64,000 nt of DNA, taken from the NCBI GenBank assembly GCA_015039365.1, contig WION01000025.1:310001-374000 (forward strand), written 5' to 3'. The translations under genes were made by a program, and so were the position numbers. Positions 1 to 11,532 of the stretch are shown here, in pieces; position 1 is the first letter of the stretch, and the number at the start of each line of letters is the position of its first letter. This DNA comes from Amanita rubescens (taxonomy: Eukaryota; Basidiomycota; Agaricomycetes; Agaricales; Amanitaceae). The notes under the pieces are model-generated. The model was not told the origin of the DNA, did no database searches, and saw nothing but the letters and a program-made list of their open reading frames with translations.

Positions 1-2282
1 CCTTTTTTGGAAAAAGTGTCAAACTTCCAAATAAGGCACAAAATGGGTCATTCAGGGTCGAATTTCCTAAAAAGGAAATGATTACATAATTTCAGGGTCA
101 ATCAATTGTGTAGCCTTGGTCAGTGGCTTTCTAAATGTGGTTGTATGACAGTGTTTGGTGTTGATTTCATTGAGATATCCACTGATTGATTTTCAGGGTC
201 AAATTTCCTAAAAAGTAAATGATGACATAATCTCAGGGTCAATCAATTGTGTAGCCTTGGTCAGTGGCTTTCTAAATGTGGTTGTATGACAATATTTGGT
301 GATGATTTCATTGAGATATTCACCAATTGTTTTTCAGGGTCAAATTTCTAAAAAAGGAAATTGATAATGTAATGTGCGCTTTAGGATCCAGTGGCGCATT
401 TCCAAAAATGGAAATAGCACCCTTCGGACTTGCCATTTTGGGACATATCTGCTCACTGTTGGTGATGATGAGCAGAAAGAAATTGCAATATCTCCCTTAA
501 TATTGAATGTTTTTGTGGCACGTTTTTTGGAACATATTCCTTATATGTATATGCACCTATCCACTATGTTAGAATGTAAAAAATGCGAGTGGTTTCTGTC
601 AGAATGCAACATGTCTTGCTCACTGTTGTCAACAGTGAGGAGCAAGAAATGACAATATCTCCACCAATACTGGTTATTTGTGTGGCGCTTTTTTTGGTAT
701 GTCCCCATTAGGCATATAGGAGGGTATTTGGCATGTCAGAATACAAATTCTATGCACCAATCATGCCAAAATGAAATTGGTGTGCTCACTGTCTGCCATG
801 ACGAGCAGCCATATCTCCACCAAAACAAGATCTTTCTGTGGCACCTTTTTAGATCTTGATTTCCTATGATAACAGAGTGTCATTCAGGGTGTCTGGAAGC
901 ACAGTTCCCTGCTGATTAATGTGTAATTTTAAGTTTCATGATAAAAGTCTGAACATGATACAGAAACAGTGGCTGACAACTTGACATGTCAGGAAGAATG
1001 GGACATTCCACTCAATCTTGCCTAAGGATCCTCTGTTGAGACCCTCCCAATGTTTATCTTTGTTATATGTGATTGCAAATCAAAAAAAGCGCCACAGGGA
1101 GATCTTGTTTTGGTGGAGATATGGCTGCTCATCATGGCAGACAGTGAGCACACCAATTTCATTTGTGGCATGATTGGTACATACAATTTGTATTCTGACA
1201 TGCCAAATACCCTCCTATATGCCTAATGGGGACATACCAAAAAAAGCGCCACACAAATAACCAGTATTGGTGGAGATATTGTCATTTCTTGCTCCTCACT
1301 GTTGACAACAGTGAGCAAGACATGTTGCATTCTGACAGAAACCACTCGCATTTTTTACATTCTAACATAGTGGATAGGTGCATATACATATAAGGAATAT
1401 GTTCCAAAAAACGTGCCACAAAAACATTCAATATTAAGGGAGATATTGCAATTTCTTTCTGCTCATCATCACCAACAGTGAGCAGATATGTCCCAAAATG
1501 GCAAGTCCGAAGGGTGCTATTTCCATTTTTGGAAATGCGCCACTGGATCCTAAAGCGCACATTACATTATCAATTTCCTTTTTTAGAAATTTGACCCTGA
1601 AAAACAATTGGTGAATATCTCAATGAAATCATCACCAAATATTGTCATACAACCACATTTAGAAAGCCACTGACCAAGGCTACACAATTGATTGACCCTG
1701 AGATTATGTCATCATTTACTTTTTAGGAAATTTGACCCTGAAAATCAATCAGTGGATATCTCAATGAAATCAACACCAAACACTGTCATACAACCACATT
1801 TAGAAAGCCACTGACCAAGGCTACACAATTGATTGACCCTGAAATTATGTAATCATTTCCTTTTTAGGAAATTCGACCCTGAATGACCCATTTTGTGCCT
1901 TATTTGGAAGTTTGACACTTTTTCCAAAAAAGGAAATTGTGCCATAACATGTACAAACACCCTCACAACCTTCCAAAAATGGCATCCTAGCTTGCTTTCC
2001 TTATTTGGAATTTCCCCATCTTACCAAATAAGGCAATTATCCCCTTGTTCCTTTCTTTTGATCCATTTCCCATGTCATAACATGTACAAACATATCCCCA
2101 CCTTCCAGAAATGGTAATGCTTCATTTTTAGGTGTGGGAAACTGGACTTGGTGCAAAATCGCTCTATATAATTTCAGCAATTATTGAAAGTGTGCCACAA
2201 AGCCTGAATGCTTGCTAACTGGCAAGGGTGACTCAATGAGTCACCACTGCTAAGACGCAAAATTTTGCCGGCTGAACAGGTG
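1..2282. mobile_element. Foldback DNA transposon P1 (CACCTGT family), left end outside window
   Basis: Positions 1-1933 form one large inverted repeat centred near 967: base x on one strand matches base 1934-x on the other with few mismatches. The right terminus reads GCCGGCTGAACAGGTG, ending at 2282, the same terminal inverted repeat (TIR) as elements P2 and P3. By symmetry about 350 bp lie left of the window. The bases after the terminus, 2283-2290 (GGACAAGC), should be one copy of an 8-bp TSD, but the partner is not visible. No transposase is present. Sequence near the centre (about 950-1080) matches the inner part of P4's right arm, so P1 looks like an internal-deletion derivative of a P4-like element. 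Confidence 0.85.
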
Positions 2283-2283
2283 G

Positions 2284-2352
2284 GACAAGCATATGATTAA
2301 GTGGTTGAAGAGCTTGAAGGATGCTGAAGATGAGGGTGATGAGGAAGAGTAG
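2284..2352 (+). pseudogene. Possible C-terminal coding stub cut off by P1
   Basis: Directly after the P1 terminus a frame of 22 codons runs to TAG at 2350-2352. It is lysine-rich, then ends in an acidic tail (AEDEGDEEE). It could be the end of a gene whose body lies left of the window. No family is recognisable and it may be chance. Confidence 0.25.
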
Positions 2353-2577
2353 TACTATGTCATTATTTCATAGTAGGATCTATATTACATACAGTGTTTC
2401 TGCTATGTAATTGGGGGTGAACCCTGGGGTTTCCCTGACCCTTCAACCCCTGATGAACCCCTAGCAGACCCTTGCTCAATGAGGGGTAAACCCTTGACCC
2501 CTTGTAAGGGGCAGGGGTTTTGAGGGGCAGGGGCAGGGGTACAGCTTGGAAAACCCTGGGGTGACCCCTGCTGATCT
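2353..2577. other. Unassigned, G/C-run rich
   Basis: No gene seen. From about 2410 the sequence is dense in CCCCTG, AGGGGT and ACCCTGGGG variants on both strands, the look of the subterminal part of a MITE, but no paired ends or TSD were found. A 75-codon minus-strand frame here is a by-product of that composition. Confidence 0.4.
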
Positions 2578-3138
2578 CTACCTATCCCATCAGGCGTGAG
2601 TTTAGTGTTGAATATTGAGTGATTAAACATCAGATATCGCTCAAATCCTTTATATTTAGTGTTACAATACTATATTCTTTATTTTGTGTATAGTGAGCTA
2701 GTTTATAGGTGTAGTGGTTGTGTCTGTGGACAAAACGCGATATAGTGGACACCTAAACTCACGCCTGATGGGATAGGTAGTAAATAGAACCAAACAGGCC
2801 AGGTTTCCTTACATGTAGGGAACTACAGTACCTACATTTGGATATAGACTTAATATCACTGCTATCAATTGTTATAGACTGCATTTGTGAACGTCTAAAG
2901 CGTGTATTGAGTCTATCAGAGGGCTAGACAACTACTACAACATTTGTAGTGAGTTGCAACTACACTTGGCGCATTTTTAACATTTAGGTGTCCACTATAT
3001 CGCATTTTGTCCACAGACACAACTGCTACACCTATAAACTAGCTCATTATACCCAAAATAAAGAATATATATAGTATTGTAACACTAAATATAAAGCATT
3101 TGAGCAATACCTGATGTTTAATCACTCAATATTCAACA
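2578..3138 (-). mobile_element. Family A LTR (L2), 5'-truncated, split by L1
   Basis: Reverse-oriented copy of the copia-type LTR (TGTTGAATATTGAG...TTTTTAACA). Segments 2578-2605 and 2983-3138 are contiguous LTR sequence once L1 and one copy of TTTAG are removed. On the plus strand it ends in the canonical CAATATTCAACA at 3138. The part that should precede 2578 is missing. Confidence 0.8.
2606..2982 (+). mobile_element. Solo LTR, family A (L1), 377 bp
   Basis: Complete LTR with TG...CA ends, flanked by the 5-bp TSD TTTAG (2601-2605 and 2983-2987). It sits inside the reverse LTR L2, so one family member inserted into another and then recombined down to a solo LTR. Confidence 0.92.
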
Positions 3139-3292
3139 AGGACTCCTTGTTAAAAATGTGCAAAGTGTTGTTGCAACTCACTACAAATGTTGTTGTAGTT
3201 GTCTAACCCTCTGATAGACTTTTATTCAATACACACTTTAGATGTTCACAAATGCAGTCTAAACAGTTGATAGCAGTTATATCAAGTCTATA

Positions 3293-4010
3293 TAGTCTTT
3301 CTAAGTTAGGTCGCATGACTGGTCACATGACTGACCATGACTGCAGTCGTGGCACAACTGCAGTTATGGTTGCATTTTGTTGAACAAAGTTGCAGCTGCA
3401 GTCATACAAAATTGGTCTATCTCCATGACTGGTTACAACTGGTTACAACCAGTCATAACCAGTCATTTCAGGGTCCAGATGACTTTGATACATGCACCCC
3501 ACCAAATGCCTGTAACCCTTAGAATAATTGTAATAACCCTATCATTGGGACATAAAAATACTCTGCTAATTGTAGTGTTAGGATTGGCAGAGTATTTCCT
3601 ATTCTTTTGAAGATTGGGACAGTGACATATTGGGATAATCCACAATCAAGGTGGAAATTTACTCTGCCCATCACAGCATTGGGATGGGCAGAGTATTTTC
3701 CCAATTTTTTGAAGATTGAAATGGTGACATATCAGGATAATCCACAAGAAAATAGAAAATACTCTGCTGATCACAGCATCAGTACTGGTGGAAGAGACAC
3801 ATCATAACCAGTTGTGACCTGTCAGGACCAGTTGCACACAACCAGTTGCAACCAGTCATGACTCAGCACCCCTGGCTCACAACCGAACATGACCAGTCAT
3901 GTCAGTTGTGGTTGCAGTTGTGGTAAATTAAAGAAATCCTGTGACTGTTTCAGTCATGGTCATGGCTGTTAGGGATGCACGACTTAACTTAACCTAACTT
4001 GGAAAGACTA
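3293..4010. mobile_element. hAT-like MITE E1, 718 bp
   Basis: TIRs TAGTCTTTCTAAGTTAGG (left) and, read inward, TAGTCTTTCCAAGTTAGG (right), with an exact 8-bp TSD AGTCTATA (3285-3292 and 4011-4018) inside LTR L3. Eight-bp TSDs and TAG-type ends fit the hAT superfamily. Both subterminal zones are packed with CATGACTGGTCA and AACCAGT variants. The centre holds three ~100-bp repeats with phase points near 3559, 3660 and 3760. No transposase coding. Confidence 0.85.
3540..3790. repeat. Three ~100-bp tandem repeats inside E1
   Basis: Each unit carries TACTCTGC(C/T)...GGCAGAGTATT, itself an inverted repeat, at spacings of about 101 and 100 bp. The third unit lacks the clear right half. The same core occurs in MITE E2. 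Confidence 0.7.
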
Positions 4011-4237
4011 AGTCTATATCCAAGTGTAGGTACTGTAGTTCCCTACATGTAAGGAAACATGGCCTATTTACTACCTATCCCACCAGGCATGAGCTTAGGT
4101 GTCCACTGTATCACATTTTGTCCACAGACACAACCACTACACCTATAAACCAACTTATTATACACAAAACAAAAAATATAGTATAGTAATACTAATAAAT
4201 ATAAAGGATTTGAATATCTGATGTTTAATCACTCAAT

Positions 4238-4315
4238 ATTCATTGAAACACTTCCTCCTGATTATACATCACTCCACTCATCTAAGCTTCCCCCCAAACC
4301 TATCCATCCTTCACC
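4238..4315 (-). mobile_element. Remnant of copia-1 family 3' internal end
   Basis: Reverse complement of the sequence just upstream of the copia-1 3' LTR (compare 16512-16573): the purine tract GGGGGGAAGCTTAG, the following ATGTATAAT and the GGAGGAAG polypurine tract are all recognisable. Confidence 0.75.
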
Positions 4316-4692
4316 TGTTGAATATTGAGTGATTAAACATCAGATATAGCTCAAATCCTTTATATTTAATGTTACTATACTACACTCTTTGTTTTGTGTA
4401 TAACAAGTTGGTTTATAGGTGTAGCGGTTGTGTCTGTGGACAAAACACAATATAGTGGACACCTAAACTCACACCTGGTGGGATAGGTAGTAAATAGAAC
4501 CAAACAGGCCAGGTTTCCTTACATGTAGGGAACTGCAGTACCTACACTTGGATATAGACTTGATATTACTGTTATCAACTGTTATAGACTGCATTTGTGA
4601 ATGTCTAAAGTGTGTATTAAGTCTATCAGAGGGCTAGACAACTACTACAACATTTGTAGTGAGTTGCAACAACACTTGGCGCATTTTTAACA
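4316..4692 (+). mobile_element. Family A LTR (L4), 377 bp
   Basis: Full-length LTR with TGTTG...TTAACA ends. Flanks TCACC and GCTTT do not match, so it did not arise by simple insertion and solo-LTR formation. An ectopic recombination or deletion between copies is likely. Confidence 0.85.
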
Positions 4693-5139
4693 GCTTTTCC
4701 AATACACATGTCCCACTGTTCAACTGTAAGTATAACAGGCTGGGAATGGCTTGGAATGAGTGGGAATCGGCATCAGCAGTAAGTTCCCATGACTCAGTGG
4801 GAATGAGCTGGGAACAAGCTGGGAATATTGGGATCCCACTGGGAAAGGTGGGTCAGTGGAAAGTACTGGAATTTCCACCAATTTTAGGCTGGGGTTTTAT
4901 ACTGTATTTCCCATATATGTCTGCTTGGGTGAGTGGTTGACCAGCACCCTGGAAGGTGCCATCAGAAGCGTGACTCAAATCAGAAGTCCTTTGTGAGCTT
5001 GCTGAGATCTGAGTAGAACTTGAAGCCTGAGGGCCTACAGAGAGTCATGTATGGCTTGTAGAAGTTCCCACAAAGCTGGATGGCATGAGAAAATTCAACT
5101 TTGATGGGTGAGGAGTGTCATCTGACTCCCTTGTCTAGG
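4693..5139. other. Unassigned
   Basis: No convincing gene. From 4735 to 4890 the motif TGGGAA/TTCCCA recurs many times on both strands, resembling a MITE subterminal array; no paired TIR or TSD was found. The remaining ~230 bp is unremarkable. Confidence 0.4.
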
Positions 5140-5356
5140 TGTTGAATATTGAGTGATTAAACATCAGATATCGCTCAAATGCTTTATTTATATTTAGTGT
5201 TACAATAATACTATATTCTTTGTTTTGTGTATAATGAGTTAGTTTATAGGTGTAGCAGTTGTGTCTGGACAAAACATAATATAGTGGACACCTAAACTCA
5301 CTCCTCATGGATAGGTAGTAAATAGAAACAAACAGTCCAGGTTTCCTTACCTACAC
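5140..5356 (+). mobile_element. Family A LTR fragment (L5)
   Basis: Starts TGTTGAATATTG and matches the LTR to about CCTACACTT, then diverges; several small indels. L9 stops matching at the same LTR position. Confidence 0.8.
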
Positions 5357-5513
5357 TTTAGTCTCATGCCCAGACATTATTTAGCTATGGAACAGACTGA
5401 GTGGACTCCTAATTGGAGTCAAAAATCCTGAGAGGATTTTGTGCTCTGCACATTCTAAAAGTTCTCAAAACCATGGATGAGGAGGAGGGTTTGGACCTCC
5501 CATTGGTCCTGGA
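5357..5513. other. Unassigned spacer
   Basis: 157 bp between two LTR copies. No open frame of note and no repeat recognised. Confidence 0.3.
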
Positions 5514-5885
5514 TGTTGAATATTGAGTGATTAAACATCAGATGCTCAAATCCTTTATATTTAGTGTTACAATACTATATTCTTTATTTTGTGTATAATG
5601 AGCTAGTTTATAGGTGTAGCGGTTGTGTCTGGACAAAATGTGATATAGTGGACACCTAAACTCACACCTGATGGGATAGGTAGTAAATAGAACCAAACAG
5701 GCCAGGTTTCCTTACATGTAGGGAACTACAGTACCTACACTTGGATATAGACTTAATATCACTGCTATCAATTGTTATAGACTGCATTTGTGAACGTCTA
5801 AAGCATGTATTGAGTCTATCAGAGGGCTAGACAACTACTACAACATTTGTAGTGAGTTGCAACAACACTTGGCACATTTTTAACA
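5514..5885 (+). mobile_element. Family A LTR (L6)
   Basis: Complete LTR ends with a few small internal deletions. The 5-bp flanks (CTGGA and CTATG) differ, so no clean TSD. It abuts the 5' side of the DUF6589-like pseudogene and probably replaced its upstream part. Confidence 0.85.
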
Positions 5886-5898
5886 CTATGATGGTACT

Positions 5899-7221
5899 AT
5901 GAAAGTTATGGAAGAGTTTCTCCACCAATTAGGCTTTGGCTCACTTGAGAATATGAAAAAGATTGGGGAAGAGGTTTTTATTCCTTGGCTTAGTGATCAA
6001 TTGACTGTTGGACTGAGAGGGATGTGGAACTATCACCATGCAGATCATAATTCATTTGACAGATTGGATTTTATGTTGCCTGCATTTGGCTGGTTCCATG
6101 ATTATGACATTTGTGAACTCTTTGCATAAACAATATCTTATGACTTCATCAACAATTGGTAGTCTTAGGCAAGCTTTTGATGTGCTCCATCACAAAGGTT
6201 TAGTTGTACAATCCACAAAGGGTCCATTTTGGCATAACCTTGATGAAGCAATACATCACATTGCTGAAGCACATTTTCATGCATGTTGGCTGGAAGTTGG
6301 TAATGTGACTGATCTCAAAGATTTGAAGCAAAAGAACCCAGATGAATTGAAGGCAATGTCCATGATAATATTGGAAACACATGCCTCACAAAGGGCACTA
6401 GTTGACATGCAGGACTCTAGGACTACTGCAGAACAAGATCTTGTGCAAATTCAGTGGACTCTGTGGAACAAAGATGTTCTACCATATATTGAGCTTTGTC
6501 ATGCAGTCAGGGCTGGTGATATTGGGTGCATGGAGGATCTCCTCCCACTTATGGCCTTTCGATTCTCTGGAGGTGGAAACACTAATTACTTGACTGAAAT
6601 ACTGGAGCTGTTCCAGGGATTAAATTAAATCAAGAATGGCCACAAGAAATATGGTTAGTGAAATTAGCTTCACATAATGGAATTAATTTCATGTGATTGC
6701 AATGATCATATGAGAAAAATGGTGTTGGGTGATGAGTCGCACAGGGGAACCAAGAAGTTTTTTACCATATGACCTTGCCCAAAAACATAACATAGCTGAT
6801 ATAAAGGTCCATTATCACTCTATGGGGCCAGGTGCATCAATGGATTATCTCAAGAAAATATCTCCAGTCATTCCCACTCTGCAATGTATACAATGTCATA
6901 TGGAGAAAGAATTTGGGGCACACAAAAGAGGGAGTCATCACTCTGCACCAGAAAAAGAAGCAGATGTTATCCTTCTTACATCTTCAATATGTTGAATCAG
7001 CTCTCCATGTGTATAAACCAGGTCGCAGATTATCAAATGCCAAGGCAGGAGTGGTAAATATTGTAGATAATGGTTCAAAGGGCTTGGAAGGTGTTGTAAA
7101 GGACTGGTTCAAGCGGCGCTCATTGAAGCATTCAGCAAAGGAGATCTGGATTAGCAGTGAAGAGAATGATGAGGAGAACCAAGAGAATGATCAAGCCATA
7201 CAGGATGGAATGGAAATTTAG
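5899..7221 (+). pseudogene. DUF6589-like protein gene, frameshifted and 5'-truncated
   Basis: Four readable segments in changing frames give one protein-like path: 5899-~6115, ~6102-6628, 6729-~6965 and ~6965-7221. Landmarks are GDQLT-like SDQLTVGLRGM, HNSFDRLDFM, an LHKQYLMTSSTIG stretch, RAGDIGCMEDLLPLMAFRF followed by GGGNTNYLTEILELFQGL, and DLAQKHNIADIKV, then an acidic C-terminus. From memory of agaricomycete proteins this order matches the DUF6589 family, common in repeat-rich fungal genomes and of unknown function. At least three frameshifts or stops separate the segments, and the N-terminal half is absent, cut by LTR L6. It cannot make a full protein. Whether the family is host-derived or transposon-derived cannot be told from here. 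Confidence 0.65.
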
Positions 7222-7572
7222 TTGGTCATGTGGGAATATGATTTGTGGCAATGGACTCACACATTATGCATACCAACAGGCCTCTGTCTACTTTTCCTCT
7301 TTGACCCATTCCAATTTCCTTGGACTCACCAATTCCTTAGCCCTCTTTGTTCCAAAAAGCCATTCATGTTTCCTCTTGGTCTCTTATGCTTTCTTTTGGT
7401 CTCAGCTTTATGTCAACAGCTTTATGTCAAATTTATTCACCCTATGAGAAACAGAGTTAAGTTGCAGTCTTCATTCTAAGTCTCAACTTGTAGGCAAACT
7501 TGACCAATCATTACACACATTGAATTTGTATAAGATCTTGTATTCTACTACAACTGTAACAATGCAACTTGT
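7222..7572. other. Unassigned
   Basis: AT-rich sequence between the DUF6589-like pseudogene and the stop codon of the minus-strand gene. Two overlapping plus-strand frames of 85-96 codons have no coding character that I recognise. Confidence 0.3.
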
Positions 7573-7662
7573 TTATTGCCCCTGAGACCCATATCCAGGA
7601 AAGAAACTTTGGCTTTGTGACTGAGAATACTGAGAAAAATACTGGTATTGATGATACAATGC

Positions 7663-7968
7663 ACGAGGAGTGGGACCCCATAACACCACACTCTTCAATG
7701 ATATCACAAAACCTACTTGACCAACTAACGCTATCTGAGTTATCCCTGGTAAACACAGACGGTGCTCCAACATGGCACCACTTGTCCAACAGATCCTCAG
7801 TCATCAACCTTTTGTTCTGCCGTAACACCTTATTGGCGTCCCAACCCTTTGAATTCGACAACCTTTGCTACCAGCATGGGGCTAGCGACCATTCCATTCT
7901 CCTTTTTGCCCTAGGAAAAACCGCTTCACGACACGGACACAACTTCATCCCAAGTGATTTGGAGGAGG
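7663..7968 (+). pseudogene. LINE endonuclease C-terminal part
   Basis: The frame gives the end of an exonuclease-endonuclease-phosphatase domain: LVNTDGAPTWHHLSNRSSVI followed by NLLFCR and, about 25 residues on, GASDHSIL. The S-D-H triplet is the catalytic histidine motif of AP-type LINE endonucleases. The N-terminal part (E and first D/N residues) is lost to 5' truncation, and solo LTR L7 breaks the frame at 7969. Confidence 0.8.
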
Positions 7969-8345
7969 TGTTAAAAATGCGCAAAGTGTTGATGCAACTC
8001 ACTACAAATGTTGTAGTAGTTGTCTAGCCCTCTGATAGACTCAATACACGCTTTAGACGTTCACAAATGCGGTCTATAACAATTGATAGCAGTGATATTA
8101 AGTCTATATCCAAGTGTAGGTACTGTAGTTCCCTACATGTAAGGAAACCTGGCCTGTTTGGTTCTATTTACTACCTATCCCATCAGGCATGAGTTTAGGT
8201 GTCCACTATATCGCGTTTTGTCCACAGACACAACCGCTACACCTATAAACTAGCTCATTATACACAAAATAAAGAATATAGTATTGTAACACTAAATATA
8301 AAGCATTTGAGTGATATCTGATGTTTAATCACTCAATATTCAACA
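7969..8345 (-). mobile_element. Solo LTR, family A (L7), in LINE
   Basis: Complete reverse LTR (TGTTAAAAATGCG...ATATTCAACA, 377 bp) with TSD GGAGG at 7964-7968 and 8346-8350. It post-dates the LINE. Confidence 0.93.
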
Positions 8346-11300
8346 GGAGGAAGTGAACTTTATCACTGACATAGCTACTTCAATCTGAATGGTGGCCGAC
8401 GAGCTTGAATTGTCTAATGATGTAGAATCTATCATCAAAAACATGTCTCTTGGTTATGAAACAGCAGAAGCACTAACTTAGATAAAAATCCTAACAGATG
8501 GTGGACTGATGACTGTCAGATCACCAAAGAGTTGTATGAATCCTTCCGCACCCTGGAGAATCAACGGCTTTACTACAACACAACCCAGAATGCTTGTAGG
8601 GACTTCTTCAACAACAAAATCCAAACAATGGGTAAGCTCCACAGGCCATGGGAAGGTCTACAATGGATCAGACCCAGGCCACCCCCGGCATATTTGCAAA
8701 TCAAAGACCAAGACGGGTGGCCCATCCTCTCTCAGGACGCCTTGTTCACAACCATGCACTCGCAATTCAACAGCAGCGCGTCCTCCAACGCCATTGACTG
8801 GACATTTATCAACAACCTTCCAAATATCGACACATGGCAAGCGTCACCCATATCGACATTTGAAGTTTTCAGAGCGCTCAAGTCCACCAATAATACCTCC
8901 GCCCCAGGTGACGACAATATCAGCTGGTGATACCTCAAAGGAGCATTGTCGGTCCTAGATGATGAAGGAAAGGCCCTAGCAACCATATTTAACAAAATCC
9001 TCGACACAGGCATCTGGCCATTGCCCTTCAAAAAGGCATGCTCAGTCATCATACCGAAACCAAAAAAGGATGACTATTCGGTCCCTTTGAAGCGTACTGA
9101 CCTATTGTGCTCCTTAAAACCATGAGCAAACTTTTTACTAAAATCCTCGCTAACCGCCTACAGTTTGAAGGCATCGCAAATAACCTTTTCCACAAAGGAC
9201 AGTTTGGCAGTGTCAAAAAACACGCAACCACTGACGTAGCCATGATACTAATGGACTATATATCAAAACAGTGAGACCAAGGTCTCTTCACATCTGTCCT
9301 GGCCTGATATCAACATTTCCCAGTTTTTCCCATCCATGGATCATGGCGTAATTTGCGCCATACTCACCGAACTAGGTTTTGATCCCCACATATCTCACCT
9401 CATCTCACATTTTCTCACTGATCGCTCAACCACTTATCATTGGGGACCACACGAATCCCCTATCTTTAACACAGATAAAGGAGTCCCACAAGGAGATTCT
9501 TATCCCCAGTCTTATCTGCATTATACATCTCACTCATCCTATGCGTCTATTTCCCTTGGGACTTAGAAAATGATGTTAACTCACTCTTTTTCATTGACAA
9601 TGGTACTTTCTTCACCTCCTCCCACACGATGACCACAAATCTATCACACCTCCAACGCACTTTCTCTCTTGTAACCGATTTCTTTTCAAAGATCGGCCTT
9701 ACCATAGAACCGTCCAAAACTGATCTTATGCACTTTATAGCTTTTGACCCCACCAAATCATGTCGGCAATTTGCCCACAAAAAACAGCCTGCACTGACTT
9801 TACAGCAAATAACAAAAACTATATGATAAAACCAGCCACAGTTTGGTGCTACCTAGGCTTCTTCTTTGACCCATACTTAAAATTCTCTTTTCACATTCAA
9901 TTCTATGTTAACAAAGCCTTTAGTACTATATGTGCTTGCAGCATGTTGGGTAACTCATGTCATGGACTAAACCCTTCTAGCCGCATCTTGGCTTACAATT
10001 CAGTGGTTTTTCCCGTGCTCTCCTATGGCCTCCCCTTGTGGTATGCGGAAAACGGTTCGGGAATCAAAGCTCTTCTCTCCAAGTTAAACATGATCTCAGG
10101 ATATGTTAGCCACATTACGACGCTCCCAAACAATCACCTCCTACAAGAAATGTGGGACATTGATACCGTCTCCCCGAACTCCAGGCACAAGCGTGCTAAA
10201 CAACGCCCTAAACATCTTCCTAGCGACAATCCCATAAGCCATCTCCGAAAGTACCAAAATCACATCGGAGAACACTTTGACGTCTTTCACCCCACTAGGA
10301 GACAGGGTGATTGACAAATTCTCCTCAAAAATCCTATGGCATCATACCTCCCACCCACGGAAATCATCTGAAGCCTTTAAAGACTGGCTACGGACTGAGT
10401 ACAAACCATGGCTTACACGCATCACCTCCTCACCGAAAACAACTATCATCTCTTCCGACGGTGGTTTCTGGCGCAAAAAGCGACAAGGGGCCGTGGCGTT
10501 CACTGTCCAACGTGACTCTCTCTTCATTGATGACGATTATGAGACCTGCACAGCTGCATCCTCTTTCAACGCTGAACTCCATGTGCTTGTGATGGCCATA
10601 CAATGGTTATCAAACAATTGGTCACATGCTCACCCTGAAATAATTTTCCTCATTGACAACCAAAGTGTTCTCAACTCTGCGTTAGACATGGATTCCCATT
10701 CCAACCAGGCCATATCCGTTCATATCAACCTCCTTCTCGAGTCAATCATCACTAGCTACCCTGATGCCACCATTAACTTCGCCTATTGCCCCAGCCATGT
10801 GGGAATAGAGGGCAACGAACGCGCAGACCATTTAGTAAACCAAACACCTAGATCAGATTGTCCTTCCCCATGCATATGATATTAGCACAACACTTCACAG
10901 CTGACCAACAACAAAAAGCTAATCAGATTTGGGCCCTTAAAGCTAAATCACCATCTTATCGTGGTCGTCAATGGCTTTCCATAAGGTGCAAAGGCAAACC
11001 CTTCATCCCTAGAATAGCAAGCAAATCGCATTGCCGATTCTTTATAGAACTGGCAGAGGACAACATACAAAGACTCACTCGACTCACGTACTGTTTAACC
11101 AACCATGCCCCAATAGGAGAGCACACGGCAAGATTATTTCCAGATAAACACATGAATTGCACCAGATGCGGTGACAATGTTTTACAGTCTTGTGCACATG
11201 TTCTCACATGCTGTATGTATCTCCTTTCATTTCCTAATCTTACATATCTTAGAAAATACAAACACAACGACAAGTCATTATCTGACTTCATTAAAGCAAA

Positions 11301-11346
11301 TCTCTCCGCTTTTTCTTTCAACGACTTACCAGATGATGTACCATAA
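8346..11346 (+). pseudogene. LINE reverse transcriptase-RNase H ORF, degraded
   Basis: In order: the pre-RT region (WWTDDC near 8500), RT fingers (SAPGDDNISW near 8900, IIPKPKKDDY near 9055), the palm (GVPQGDS near 9483), the active-site block FIDNG near 9592, the thumb, RNase H (SSDGG near 10457, FNAELHVL, LIDNQSVLNS, HVGIEGNERADHL near 10800) and a Cys/His cluster CTRC...CAHVLTC near 11160-11210. The second catalytic aspartate of the RT F/Y-x-D-D box is Asn (GAC to AAC fits G-to-A). Several frameshifts and stops divide the frame. The four RNase H acidic residues (D, E, D, D) appear intact. Inactive copy. Confidence 0.85.
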
Positions 11347-11532
11347 ATTCATCTTCCTTTTCCCTTCTCTTACATACATATCTACAACCGTCTGATATCC
11401 AAACCTAGTCATACAAACATATCACATTTCTTAACCTACACCATCACTGATGGCTCCATATCTTTCACAATTGTAATCACTTACCATTGAATACAACCAA
11501 CATTTCTATTGAAAAAAAAAAAAAAAAAAAAA
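11347..11532 (+). other. LINE 3' UTR and poly(A)
   Basis: About 165 bp of AT-rich 3' UTR after the last codon, ending in an A tract of roughly 20 that marks target-primed reverse transcription. Confidence 0.8.

Larger units (their letters stand above)
3148..4237 (-). mobile_element. Family A LTR (L3), split by MITE E1
   Basis: Reverse LTR beginning TGTTAAAAATG at 3148, continuing to 3292, interrupted by E1 and resuming at 4019. The end is slightly rearranged (ATTCATTGAAACA instead of ATTCAACA). It is followed by sequence from the 3' internal end of the same copia family, so this is a 3' LTR and not a solo LTR. Confidence 0.85.
7663..11532 (+). mobile_element. 5'-truncated non-LTR retrotransposon (LINE)
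   Basis: Bounded by the TSD ATGATACAATGC (7651-7662 and 11532-11543), with a poly(A) tail at about 11512-11532. It begins within the endonuclease domain and runs through reverse transcriptase and RNase H to the 3' UTR. The RNase H domain after RT points to the Tad/I-like part of LINE diversity. Solo LTR L7 interrupts it at 7969-8345. It is 3,870 bp with L7, about 3.5 kb without. Confidence 0.92.

Noticed and set aside
374..652. 92-codon ORF repeated in every arm of P1-P4 (also 1282-1560, 22558-22836, 33110-33388, 48532-48810, 55992-56270, 56900-57178)
   Set aside because: It is conserved because the arms are recent copies of each other. It starts in TIR sequence, spans the degenerate direct repeats and has no domain or coding signature.
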